From assembly GCF_003473295.1 (NCBI RefSeq), contig NZ_QRMP01000004.1:1-64000 (forward strand): a stretch of DNA of 64,000 bases, written 5' to 3'. Both the position numbers and the translations under genes were made by a program. Positions 28,253 to 36,108 of this stretch are shown piece by piece (the first letter of the stretch is position 1; each line of letters opens with the position of its first letter). This stretch comes from Parabacteroides sp. AM08-6 (lineage in GTDB: Bacteria > Bacteroidota > Bacteroidia > Bacteroidales > Tannerellaceae). The notes under the pieces were generated by a model that made no database searches, was not told the origin of the DNA, and saw nothing but the letters and a program-made list of their open reading frames with translations.

Positions 28253-29131
28253 ATGAAGCTTATAAACAACAAAGTCTACTTTGCCGTACAAGATTACCTG
28301 ATGATTATATTAGGTACGCTCTTATACGGCTTTGGCTTCAACGCTTTCATTCTTTCGAATGAAATCATTACCGGTGGAGTCAGCGGTATTTGTGCTTTAA
28401 TCTTCTTTGCCAGTAACGGAATAATACCTGTATCCGTATCCTATTTCGTGATAAATGTCGTTTTGCTCCTTGCCGCATTGAAAATTTTAGGGTTCAAATT
28501 TCTGATAAAGACTATATTCGGAGTATTTTCCCTTTCAGCTTCTTTGTCATTATTCGAATGGTTATTGAAAGGACATTCTATCCTGCACGACCAACCTTTT
28601 ATGTCCATTATTATCGGAGCCTTCCTTTGTGGAGCCGGTTTGGGACTTGTATTTTCGGCAAATGGCAGCACGGGAGGAACAGATATTATCGGAGCTGTTG
28701 TAAATAAGTATAAAAATATATCCATCGGCCGGGCATTATTATTTTGCGATTTTTTCATCATCGGTTCTTCATTTTTCCTGTTCCATGACATTGAAAAGAT
28801 TGTGTTCGGCTTTGTAGAAATGTTTATAAGCAATTATGTGCTCGATATGGTATTGAATGGTAACCGCCAATCGGTTCAGTTCTTTATCTTCTCCCAAAAG
28901 TATGACGAAATAGCTGAACGAATCATTCATGACCTGGACCGTGGATGTACCATTCTCGACGGTGTAGGCGGATATTCCCGGAAACCTGTCAAAGTAGTGG
29001 TATTATTAGCCAAGAAGTCTGAGTCCGTTTCCATCTTTCGTCTGGTAAAACAGATAGACCATCAGGCATTTATTTCACAAAGTATTGTCAGAGGTGTGTA
29101 TGGAGAAGGATTTGACCAGATAAAGACATAA
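28253..29131 (+). CDS. YitT-family membrane protein (DUF161 + DUF2179)
   Basis: The protein has 292 residues. About five membrane helices in the first 200 residues contain the family motif SNEIITGGVSGIC and, later, SANGSTGGTDIIG. The last 80 or so residues form a soluble DUF2179 domain with LDRGCTILDGVGGYS. The family is widespread and its transport function is not established. The gene starts 7 bases after leuS and probably shares its transcript. Confidence 0.88.
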   Translation: MKLINNKVYFAVQDYLMIILGTLLYGFGFNAFILSNEIITGGVSGICALIFFASNGIIPVSVSYFVINVVLLLAALKILGFKFLIKTIFGVFSLSASLSLFEWLLKGHSILHDQPFMSIIIGAFLCGAGLGLVFSANGSTGGTDIIGAVVNKYKNISIGRALLFCDFFIIGSSFFLFHDIEKIVFGFVEMFISNYVLDMVLNGNRQSVQFFIFSQKYDEIAERIIHDLDRGCTILDGVGGYSRKPVKVVVLLAKKSESVSIFRLVKQIDHQAFISQSIVRGVYGEGFDQIKT

Positions 29132-29151
29132 AACAATCATTTAAACAATTT

Positions 29152-29197
29152 AAAGCATTTCCATACGTTATATACATCGTATAGAAGTGCTTTTTTT
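29152..29197 (+). terminator. Terminator after the YitT-family gene
   Basis: An imperfect stem (29152-29167 with 29178-29194 or so) is followed by a run of eight T. It separates leuS-yitT from the next gene. Confidence 0.6.
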
Positions 29198-29214
29198 ATT
29201 TATACAAAACGAAA

Positions 29215-29796
29215 ATGAAACTTGTATTTGCAACAAATAACCAGCATAAACTGGACGAAGTCCGGAAAATAACAACCGGATGTACCGAAATTGTGAGTCT
29301 TTCAGACATCAACTGCCATGACGATATTCCGGAAACAGCGGATACATTGGAAGGTAACGCCTTGCAAAAAGCCCGTTATATCAAAGAAAACTTTGGTTAC
29401 GACTGTTTTTCAGACGATACGGGATTGGAAGTAGAAGCACTCGACAATGCCCCCGGTGTCTATTCGGCCCGTTATGCCGGTCCGGAACATGACTCCGAAG
29501 CTAACATGAACAAACTTCTCTACGAGATGGAAAGAAAAGAGAACAGGAAAGCCCGTTTTCGGACTGTTATCGCCCTCATTTTGGATGGAAAAGAATATCT
29601 TTTCGAAGGAATCATCAATGGAACCATCATCAAAGATAAACGGGGAGGAACCGGTTTCGGCTACGACCCCATTTTTGTTCCTGATACCCATACACAAACT
29701 TTCGCAGAAATGGGAAATGATATCAAGAACAATATCAGCCATCGTGCCTTAGCCGTCAATAAATTAGTTTCTTTCTTATCTAAAATAGCTGAATAA
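29215..29796 (+). CDS. rdgB: Non-canonical purine NTP pyrophosphatase (HAM1/RdgB)
   Basis: The protein has 193 residues. The phosphate-binding N-terminus [15 protein letters not shown], the [23 protein letters not shown] motif and [13 protein letters not shown] near 142-154 identify the ITPase family. It removes dITP, XTP and similar damaged nucleotides to protect DNA and RNA. It is followed after 3 bases by the PorZ-like gene. Confidence 0.95.
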   Translation: MKLVFATNNQHKLDEVRKITTGCTEIVSLSDINCHDDIPETADTLEGNALQKARYIKENFGYDCFSDDTGLEVEALDNAPGVYSARYAGPEHDSEANMNKLLYEMERKENRKARFRTVIALILDGKEYLFEGIINGTIIKDKRGGTGFGYDPIFVPDTHTQTFAEMGNDIKNNISHRALAVNKLVSFLSKIAE

Positions 29797-29799
29797 ATA

Positions 29800-32157
29800 A
29801 TGAAACGTATCGTTTACATCTTACTTTTTCTTTCTGTCGTATCCCAGTTGGTTTATTCACAGGCTATTGGAGAATGGGAAGCTCTTCTCTCCTATTATAA
29901 TACCATACAAGTGGCCGAAACAAACAATTATGTTTTTGCCGTAGCCAGAGGAGCCAATCCAAAATCGAACACACTGGAGGAAGGAGGTTCGTTATTTAGC
30001 TACGGGAAAGAGGACAACAGTATCAAATTTTACTCCCGTCAAGATGGAATAAGCGACCAGAAAATAACACTGATAAGTTATAATCCGAACGTAAATACAC
30101 TTCTTATCATATACGAAAACGGCAATATAGATTTATTTAATGAAAAAGGATTTTACAATATCCCTTATTTATTAAATTCATCTTCCATCAATATTAAAAC
30201 AATTCATGATATTTTTTTCTATAACGAATATGCTTATTTGCCGGCCGAATTCGGCATCATGGTAATCAACATGAAGAAAAGAGAGATTACAGATACTTAC
30301 AAATTGAACCAATCCGTCTCTTCCGTATGTATAAAAGACAACTATTTGTATGCTGTAACCAATAACAACACCATCTTGAAAGGTTCCCTGAACAGTAATC
30401 TGTTAGATATAAACAATTGGCAAAACCATCCTGTATCCTTTGTTAGTCCTGTTCAGCAAATAGCCTTGTTTCAAAATGTCCTTTGTTTCAAAATCAAGGA
30501 CAGGGGAGTTTATTACCAGCGGAACGACGGAAATATTTATCCTGTCATAGAAGATAATACCATCCAAAAAATGAAACTTCAAAACGATAAACTTATTGCT
30601 TTTACTACCAATAAGGCTTATATATTCTCTTCATTAACGACAAAAGATGTAGTGAATACCGGAACAATCCAGGATATTTCGTCTTTGAAAGACAAAAATA
30701 CTTTCTGGCTGGCTGCCGGTAACGAAAGTTTGAAAGGTATTAAAAAAAACGTATCTTCCAATCAGTATGAAACATTCTTCACCGATACTCTTACAGCAAA
30801 CAGCGGACCTAAACGTAATTTATGTGCATTCATGACAACACATGCCGGGAAGTTGTACGTTGTCGGAGGCGACCGATGGGCGGACCGTTCCAATATTTAC
30901 GGTACTTTTATGATTTATGATAACTCGAAATGGTTCAATTATGATGAAAATCTGGTAGCTAAACAAGCAGCAGCCAGTAAGTATATGGACGTAACTTCTG
31001 TTGCCGTCGACCCGAAAGATGCAAATCATTATTATACTTCGACATGGGGAGAAGGAATATTTGAGTTTAAAGACGGAGAATGTATTAAACTTTATAACAA
31101 CAGAAACTCGGCATTGGAATCGACTACCGGTGACAATGTAAACTATGTCCGTGTAGAAGGTCTCTGTTTCGACAAATATAATAATTTATGGATGACCAAT
31201 TCGGAAGTTTCAAACGGAGGTATTAAGGTACTAAAAGCTGATGGAACCTGGAAGTCTTTACAATATGCCCCCTTGAATAAAGTCAATCTTATCGACAAAA
31301 TTCTTATTACTTCCAAAGGATACAAATGGATAAATGTTCTCCGCATATCACAAGGTAGAGAAATAGGAATCTTCGTTTTAAATGATAATAATACGATAGA
31401 CGACACTTCCGATGATACGTATAATTATTATACCACCTTCGTTAATATAGCAGACAAAAAAAGCATTCCGAGCAACGGTTTCTACTGCATGGCGGAAGAT
31501 AAATCAAACTCTATTTTTATCGGAACCGGCAACGGTCTGATTATTTGTCCCCCTTCCAGCAACAATCCACAGAATGAAGTAATCTATGCCAGCCGTGTCG
31601 TACGGATTGACGAGGACGGTATTCCTACTTACTTCCTCGATGGTGAGAAAATAACAGCCATTGCCGTCGATGGAGGAAACCGGAAATGGATAGGTACGGA
31701 AAGCTCCGGAGTTTTCCTGGTAAATGAAGATGCATCGGAAACAATCTATAACTTTACGACAGATAATTCCCCTCTTCTTTCCAACAATATCAAAAGTATA
31801 GCAATCGATAATATGAGTGGTAAAGTCTATTTCGGAACCGATAAGGGGATTATCTCCTACACGGGAGACGCTACGAAGGGAAGCGAAAGTTATTCGGACG
31901 TATATGCTTATCCTAATCCCGTACGACCAGAATACAGCGACCGGGTGACTATTGCCGGATTAATGGAAAACTCTAATGTAAAAATAACGGATTTAAACGG
32001 TAATATCATTTACCAAGGTAAATCAGCCGGTGGACAGTTGACATGGAACTGTCGTAACCGTTCCGGAAATCGTGTGGCGACAGGCGTTTATCTGGTATTT
32101 GCCGCTACACCCGACTCAAAGGAAAGTGTTGTTACAAAGATTATGGTGGTTAAATAA
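29800..32157 (+). CDS. porZ: PorZ-like type IX secretion attachment protein
   Basis: The protein has 785 residues with a signal peptide (1-20, ending VYSQ) followed by AIGEWEALLSYYNTIQVAE, typical of PorZ N-termini. Two beta-propeller regions fill residues about 25-690, with repeated LWMTN, KWIGTE and VYFGTD blade motifs. The C-terminal domain (700-785) begins YAYPNPVRPEY and ends KIMVVK, as in type A sorting domains of the type IX secretion system. In Porphyromonas, PorZ is part of the cell-surface attachment complex with PorU, PorV and PorQ. It begins 3 bases after rdgB. The possibility of a generic propeller protein remains. Confidence 0.8.
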   Translation: MKRIVYILLFLSVVSQLVYSQAIGEWEALLSYYNTIQVAETNNYVFAVARGANPKSNTLEEGGSLFSYGKEDNSIKFYSRQDGISDQKITLISYNPNVNTLLIIYENGNIDLFNEKGFYNIPYLLNSSSINIKTIHDIFFYNEYAYLPAEFGIMVINMKKREITDTYKLNQSVSSVCIKDNYLYAVTNNNTILKGSLNSNLLDINNWQNHPVSFVSPVQQIALFQNVLCFKIKDRGVYYQRNDGNIYPVIEDNTIQKMKLQNDKLIAFTTNKAYIFSSLTTKDVVNTGTIQDISSLKDKNTFWLAAGNESLKGIKKNVSSNQYETFFTDTLTANSGPKRNLCAFMTTHAGKLYVVGGDRWADRSNIYGTFMIYDNSKWFNYDENLVAKQAAASKYMDVTSVAVDPKDANHYYTSTWGEGIFEFKDGECIKLYNNRNSALESTTGDNVNYVRVEGLCFDKYNNLWMTNSEVSNGGIKVLKADGTWKSLQYAPLNKVNLIDKILITSKGYKWINVLRISQGREIGIFVLNDNNTIDDTSDDTYNYYTTFVNIADKKSIPSNGFYCMAEDKSNSIFIGTGNGLIICPPSSNNPQNEVIYASRVVRIDEDGIPTYFLDGEKITAIAVDGGNRKWIGTESSGVFLVNEDASETIYNFTTDNSPLLSNNIKSIAIDNMSGKVYFGTDKGIISYTGDATKGSESYSDVYAYPNPVRPEYSDRVTIAGLMENSNVKITDLNGNIIYQGKSAGGQLTWNCRNRSGNRVATGVYLVFAATPDSKESVVTKIMVVK

Positions 32158-32176
32158 AAATACTTACATATTTTCG

Positions 32177-32220
32177 AAAAAAGCCGTACGTTTTTCCGGA
32201 AAGAAACGTACGGCTTTTTT
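32177..32220. terminator. Strong bidirectional terminator between porZ and nadA
   Basis: A perfect 17-bp stem (32177-32193 with 32204-32220) has a ten-base loop TTCCGGAAAG and A and T runs on either side. It serves both convergent genes. Confidence 0.85.
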
Positions 32221-32242
32221 TATAACCTTATCAACAGATAAA

Positions 32243-33229
32243 CTACAACCCTAACTTTTCAGATATTTCCAACATCTTCTTTATAGGTTTGATAGCTTTC
32301 TTCTGTACTTCCTCGTCCACGAAAATCTCCGGAAGTTCAAACTTCAGACAATTGTATAACTTTTCTATTGTATTCAAACGCATGAAATTACATTCGTTAC
32401 AAGCGCATGTGCTATCGTTGGGAGGAGCCGGGATAAATTCCTTATCCGGACTCTTTTTACGCATCTCGTGAATGACGCCACTCTCGGTCGCTACAATGAA
32501 TTGTTTTTTATCGGACGTAATAGTGTGCTTCAAAAGGGCAGCAGTCGAACCTACGAAACCGGACACCTGTATAATAGGTTGTTTACATTCGGGATGGGTT
32601 ATCACTTCGGCATCCGGATATTGCTTTTTCAAATTTAATATCTTTTCCAATGAAAATTGTTCATGTACATGGCAAGCACCATCCCAAAGAAGCATGTTAC
32701 GTCCGGTAATGCTATTGATATAATTACCTAAATTGCGGTCGGGACCGAAAATTATCTTTGTATCTTCCGGAAAACTTTCCACAATCTGACGGGCATTGGT
32801 GGAAGTAACTACTACATCCGTCATCGCCTTTACTGCAGCAGTTGTATTCACATACGAAATAACTACATGGTCCGGGTGCTGTTTCACAAACTTGGCAAAG
32901 TCGCGGGCCGGACAACTATCGGCCAGAGAACAACCGGCATTCAAATCCGGAACCAGCACTTTTTTATCCGGACATAATATTTTGGCTGTTTCTCCCATGA
33001 AATGAACTCCACAAAGAATAATGATATCCGCTTTCGTCTTGGCAGCCCATTGAGCCAAAGCCAAGCTATCTCCTACATAATCAGCTATATCCTGTATATC
33101 TCCAGTCTGATAATAATGGGCAAGGATGACTGCGTTCTTTGCTTTGCGTAACATATCGACAGCTACTTTCAAATCTAGATCTTTTGGCACCGGAGCATCT
33201 ATATATCCGATTGATTGGTTTCTTTGCAT
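32243..33229 (-). CDS. nadA: Quinolinate synthase A
   Basis: The protein has 328 residues. It is the [4Fe-4S] enzyme that condenses iminoaspartate with dihydroxyacetone phosphate to quinolinate in NAD synthesis. Family motifs seen are VILAHYYQTGDIQDIADYVGDS near residue 34, the cysteine in ILCGVHFMGETAKILCP, HPECKQP, and CACNECNFMRLNT with the C-terminal cluster ligand. No nadB or nadC is adjacent. Its upstream side faces the candidate replication origin. Confidence 0.96.
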   Translation of the reverse strand: MQRNQSIGYIDAPVPKDLDLKVAVDMLRKAKNAVILAHYYQTGDIQDIADYVGDSLALAQWAAKTKADIIILCGVHFMGETAKILCPDKKVLVPDLNAGCSLADSCPARDFAKFVKQHPDHVVISYVNTTAAVKAMTDVVVTSTNARQIVESFPEDTKIIFGPDRNLGNYINSITGRNMLLWDGACHVHEQFSLEKILNLKKQYPDAEVITHPECKQPIIQVSGFVGSTAALLKHTITSDKKQFIVATESGVIHEMRKKSPDKEFIPAPPNDSTCACNECNFMRLNTIEKLYNCLKFELPEIFVDEEVQKKAIKPIKKMLEISEKLGL

Positions 33230-33346
33230 CGCTTTTCTCTCCTATTCAAATCTTTGTATTTACAGTATATCAACAAAGTTATCATCTGTTTTTATCATTG
33301 ATACTCTTTGTTTTAGTCTATTTATCAACAAATGGTTGATAATTTG

Positions 33347-33354
33347 CAAAGGTA
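33347..33354 (-). promoter_or_regulatory. -7 element (TACCTTTG) for nadA
   Basis: The motif is read on the minus strand about 118 bases before the nadA ATG, inside the candidate origin region. The long leader between them overlaps DnaA-box-like sites. Confidence 0.45.
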
Positions 33355-33500
33355 AAAACTTTATTCAATCATACATACGAAAAGAGCTTAAAACAATTAC
33401 ATTTGAATATGTGTACTCTATCTCCCCTAAAGGATACACTCTATTTTGAAGATATGTATCTCCTTTCGAAAAAATACTGCTTCCTCTTTCCTCTTCTTAG

Positions 33501-33509
33501 TTATCCACA
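33501..33509 (+). promoter_or_regulatory. Perfect DnaA box TTATCCACA
   Basis: An exact match to TTATNCACA with the strong-binding C at position five. It is followed directly by a long AT-rich stretch. Confidence 0.6.
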
Positions 33510-33934
33510 GTTATATATTATATTCTTATTTATCTTTAATTTTAAATTTAAAATATGATGAATATGATATACTGTTGAAATAGTTAATACATTTCTGTTT
33601 CAATATTTGTCAGGTTAGTTATTAAGGTATGCCGACCTGTTATGAAAAGGATACTAACAACTATATTTACTCTTTATATGCTGTTTTTCTTTTACTTACG
33701 GACTTTCTTAGTATTTTGTTGATAACAGGGTGTGTGTAAAAGTTTATAGCAGTGGATAGCTGTTTATACGTGTATAACCCATGTTGATACGTCGTAGTAA
33801 ATAAAATGTTACTTTTATTGCATAATAAAAAGAGGGGGGTGTATAGACGATAAATTGAATAAAGCAAGAACTTTTTTTCATTTTGTGTTCACTACTTATC
33901 AATAGTTTTTCAACTGTGTATTCACTTAATTCAC

Positions 33935-33942
33935 TACTTTTG
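33935..33942 (+). promoter_or_regulatory. -7 element (TACTTTTG) for the RNA methyltransferase gene
   Basis: A TAnnTTTG match lies 24 bases upstream of the ATG at 33966, at the right edge of the candidate origin. Confidence 0.55.
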
Positions 33943-33965
33943 CATCCGAAGTAAAAAAAGCGATT

Positions 33966-34496
33966 ATGCGTAAACTGAAGATAACAGAATTAAACCGCCT
34001 TACACCGGAGGCATTCAAAGATAGTAAAAAAATACCTCTTATTGTTGTACTCGACCACGTAAGGAGCTTAAACAATGTTGGTTCTGTGTTTCGTACCTCG
34101 GATGCTTTTCGGGTGAAAGCTATTTATTTGTGCGGAATAACTGCTTGTCCGCCTCATGCGGAAATACATAAGACTGCTTTGGGAGCTGAGGAAACAGTGG
34201 AATGGCATTACTTTCAGGATACATTGGAGGCTGTTGACAAACTAAAGAAAGATGGGTATGTTGTTTGTGCGGTGGAACAGGCGGAAGGTAGTACAATGCT
34301 GGATAAACTCTTGTTGGACAAGACGAAAAAGTATGCTGTCATTATGGGAAACGAAGTGAAAGGTGTTCAGCAGTGTGTTGTTGATAACTGTGATATGTGT
34401 ATAGAAATACCACAGTATGGGACGAAGCATTCTTTGAATGTATCAGTTACGACCGGTATTATTATCTGGGATTTCTTTAAACAGTTGTCAGATTAG
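33966..34496 (+). CDS. TrmH/SpoU-family RNA 2'-O-methyltransferase
   Basis: The protein has 176 residues, the short SpoU form without an added RNA-binding domain. The three SPOUT motifs are visible: LDHVRSLNNVGSVFRTSDAF near residue 30, VIMGNEVKGV near 118-127, and IPQYGTKHSLNVSVTTGI near 148-165. It should methylate a ribose in tRNA or rRNA using S-adenosylmethionine. It is the first rightward gene after the candidate origin. Its end overlaps the convergent DUF4294 gene by 9 bases. Confidence 0.92.
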   Translation: MRKLKITELNRLTPEAFKDSKKIPLIVVLDHVRSLNNVGSVFRTSDAFRVKAIYLCGITACPPHAEIHKTALGAEETVEWHYFQDTLEAVDKLKKDGYVVCAVEQAEGSTMLDKLLLDKTKKYAVIMGNEVKGVQQCVVDNCDMCIEIPQYGTKHSLNVSVTTGIIIWDFFKQLSD

Positions 34497-35093
34497 TCCG
34501 TGTTCTACCATTATGACGACACGTTCCGTTATGGCATCTTTTCCTTTCGGATCATACTCTGATTTCAGGCTGGCGCCGAACATACCGGCAAAGATATTCC
34601 AAAACCCGGCACGGAAAGTTCCCAGATAAGCTTTCAACAAGTTATAACTGGACTGGTTACATTCCCGGTCGATAAGCTTGATAAGCAATTTACCTTGCGA
34701 GAAGGTAAGTTTCTTTAGTTCAGGTTTGTATTCCTTGAATAAATCTTTTTCCATCTTTTTAAGATGTTGTTGCTTTGCTTTTTCGTTGGGAAGTGTTTCC
34801 ATGTATTCGTAGGTTTCTATCAATGTTTGATAAACCATTTTGGCATAAGGCAATGTACGTTTGACATCACGAACAAGTTTATTGTAGTTGTTTTGTTCTT
34901 TTTTATCTTTAAAACGCATTTTCGGAAAAACGTACACTTCCGGGAGATGAACAATAGCTATTGTATCCTTTCCGTCTATATAAGCTCTGTGTAGACCTTC
35001 CGGAAGGGTATTGATTTTTAGTTTTTGTGCATTTATATTTGCCGCACAAAACATGAACAGGATCAATATTTTAAACCATTTGCTTCTATACAT
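34488..35093 (-). CDS. DUF4294 protein
   Basis: The protein has 201 residues with a signal peptide (1-22, ending NINA). It matches the Bacteroidetes family DUF4294, with IVHLPEVYVFPKMRFK, DVKRTLPYAKMVYQTL and a C-terminal LIKLIDRECNQSSYNLLKAY segment that continues with RAGFWNIFAGMFGASLK. It is probably periplasmic. Function is unknown. Its 3' end overlaps the end of the methyltransferase gene by 9 bases, tail to tail. It is one of the few leftward genes right of the candidate origin. Confidence 0.82.
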   Translation of the reverse strand: MYRSKWFKILILFMFCAANINAQKLKINTLPEGLHRAYIDGKDTIAIVHLPEVYVFPKMRFKDKKEQNNYNKLVRDVKRTLPYAKMVYQTLIETYEYMETLPNEKAKQQHLKKMEKDLFKEYKPELKKLTFSQGKLLIKLIDRECNQSSYNLLKAYLGTFRAGFWNIFAGMFGASLKSEYDPKGKDAITERVVIMVEHGLI

Positions 35094-35238
35094 CGATACA
35101 AATGTAGTTGATTTAAGAATAGTGTATACAGCTTTTACAGAATTTGACTAATTGACTTTCCAACTTTACTTTTTTTTGTTGACAGAAGAATATCTTGCAA
35201 ATAACTTGTTAATAAGTTGTCAACTCCATATAAATCAT

Positions 35239-35246
35239 TACATTTG
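35239..35246 (+). promoter_or_regulatory. -7 element (TACATTTG) for the barrel-protein pair
   Basis: A TAnnTTTG match lies 32 bases before the ATG at 35278, in a 184-base AT-rich gap. Confidence 0.5.
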
Positions 35247-35277
35247 CAATTGTACAAATAACTAAAGCCGATAGACT

Positions 35278-36096
35278 ATGAAATCTATACGTTATTCAGT
35301 AAATATACTGATTATATCGTTATTATCCATTCATATTCATGCTGTTGACAATTTGCGGATAGCTAATATCCGTAGTATTGGAATGGGAGGAAACGGGGTT
35401 ACGCAATCCGGATTGGTAAATCCAGCACTACTCACTTCGAATAAACAGAAAACTATTCATTTAGATTACTTTAATCGTTACTCGATGAAAGAATTGGGGA
35501 CGGTTCATGTAGGTTTTTATTATCCTAACAATTTATTATCTGCCGGTGTCGATATCTTTTCATTCGGATATGACGGATATAGGGAAAGTATGTTTCGTTT
35601 GTCTGTAGGGAAACAATTGAATGAAAAGTGGAGGATAGGAGTAAGTGTTCAATATGCTTGCTTGCAGACTCAATTGTTTGAAGAAGTGCCCGGACAATTA
35701 TCGACTGATATCGGCGCTCTTTTTTCTCCCGTTGATAAATTGTTGATTGGATTGTTGATAATGAATTTTCCTTCTGTTTCTTTCGGATATGAAGATACAA
35801 AAATACAGGAACTTACAGGCTATTCCATACAAATAGGTTTTCAATGGGAAATAATAAACAACCTGTTGATAGCAGGAACAGCCGAAAGTAATAAAGAAAC
35901 GACACTTACCGGAAATATAGGATTTGAATATACTCCTTTCGATAACTTTCATATTCGTGCAGGAATGCAACTTTCTCCCCTTTTGCCCTCTTTGGGTGTC
36001 GGATATGCTTTTTCCGGATTTACCATCGATGCGGCAACTGTCTACCATCCTGTATTAGGTGTTAGTACAGGACTTGGAATGAAATATACCTTTTAA
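35278..36096 (+). CDS. Outer-membrane beta-barrel protein (PorQ/PorV-like)
   Basis: The protein has 272 residues with a signal peptide (1-22). The mature start, IANIRSIGMGGNGVTQSGLVNPALLTSN, resembles the first strand region of PorV/PorQ and other FadL-type barrels. Alternating beta strands end in a C-terminal Phe (GLGMKYTF), a classical outer-membrane sign. It may be a small PorQ-like barrel acting with the PorZ-like protein encoded 3 kb to the left, but this is speculative. The next gene starts 13 bases downstream. Confidence 0.65.
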   Translation: MKSIRYSVNILIISLLSIHIHAVDNLRIANIRSIGMGGNGVTQSGLVNPALLTSNKQKTIHLDYFNRYSMKELGTVHVGFYYPNNLLSAGVDIFSFGYDGYRESMFRLSVGKQLNEKWRIGVSVQYACLQTQLFEEVPGQLSTDIGALFSPVDKLLIGLLIMNFPSVSFGYEDTKIQELTGYSIQIGFQWEIINNLLIAGTAESNKETTLTGNIGFEYTPFDNFHIRAGMQLSPLLPSLGVGYAFSGFTIDAATVYHPVLGVSTGLGMKYTF

Positions 36097-36108
36097 TTGT
36101 ACCGGACT

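Larger units (their letters stand above)
33230..33965. other. oriC: Candidate chromosomal replication origin (oriC)
   Basis: About 735 AT-rich bases contain no credible gene. A perfect DnaA box TTATCCACA lies at 33501-33509. Near matches are TTATCAACA at 33322-33330 and, on the minus strand, at 33717-33725; ATATCAACA at 33267-33275; TTATCAACC (minus) at 33334-33342; and TTATACACG (minus) at 33769-33777. A very AT-rich stretch at about 33511-33600 could be the unwinding element. In hand-counted lines inside plus-strand genes, G and C are about equal to the left (roughly 133 to 136 in ten lines) but G exceeds C to the right (roughly 108 to 69 in seven lines). Beyond it most genes run rightwards. 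All this fits an origin, but it is not proof. The nadA and methyltransferase promoters lie at its edges. Confidence 0.55.

Noticed and set aside
33667..33867. A 66-residue open frame on the minus strand in the candidate origin region
   Set aside because: Low-complexity AT-derived protein without promoter, ribosome site or known motif; the region is better read as non-coding.
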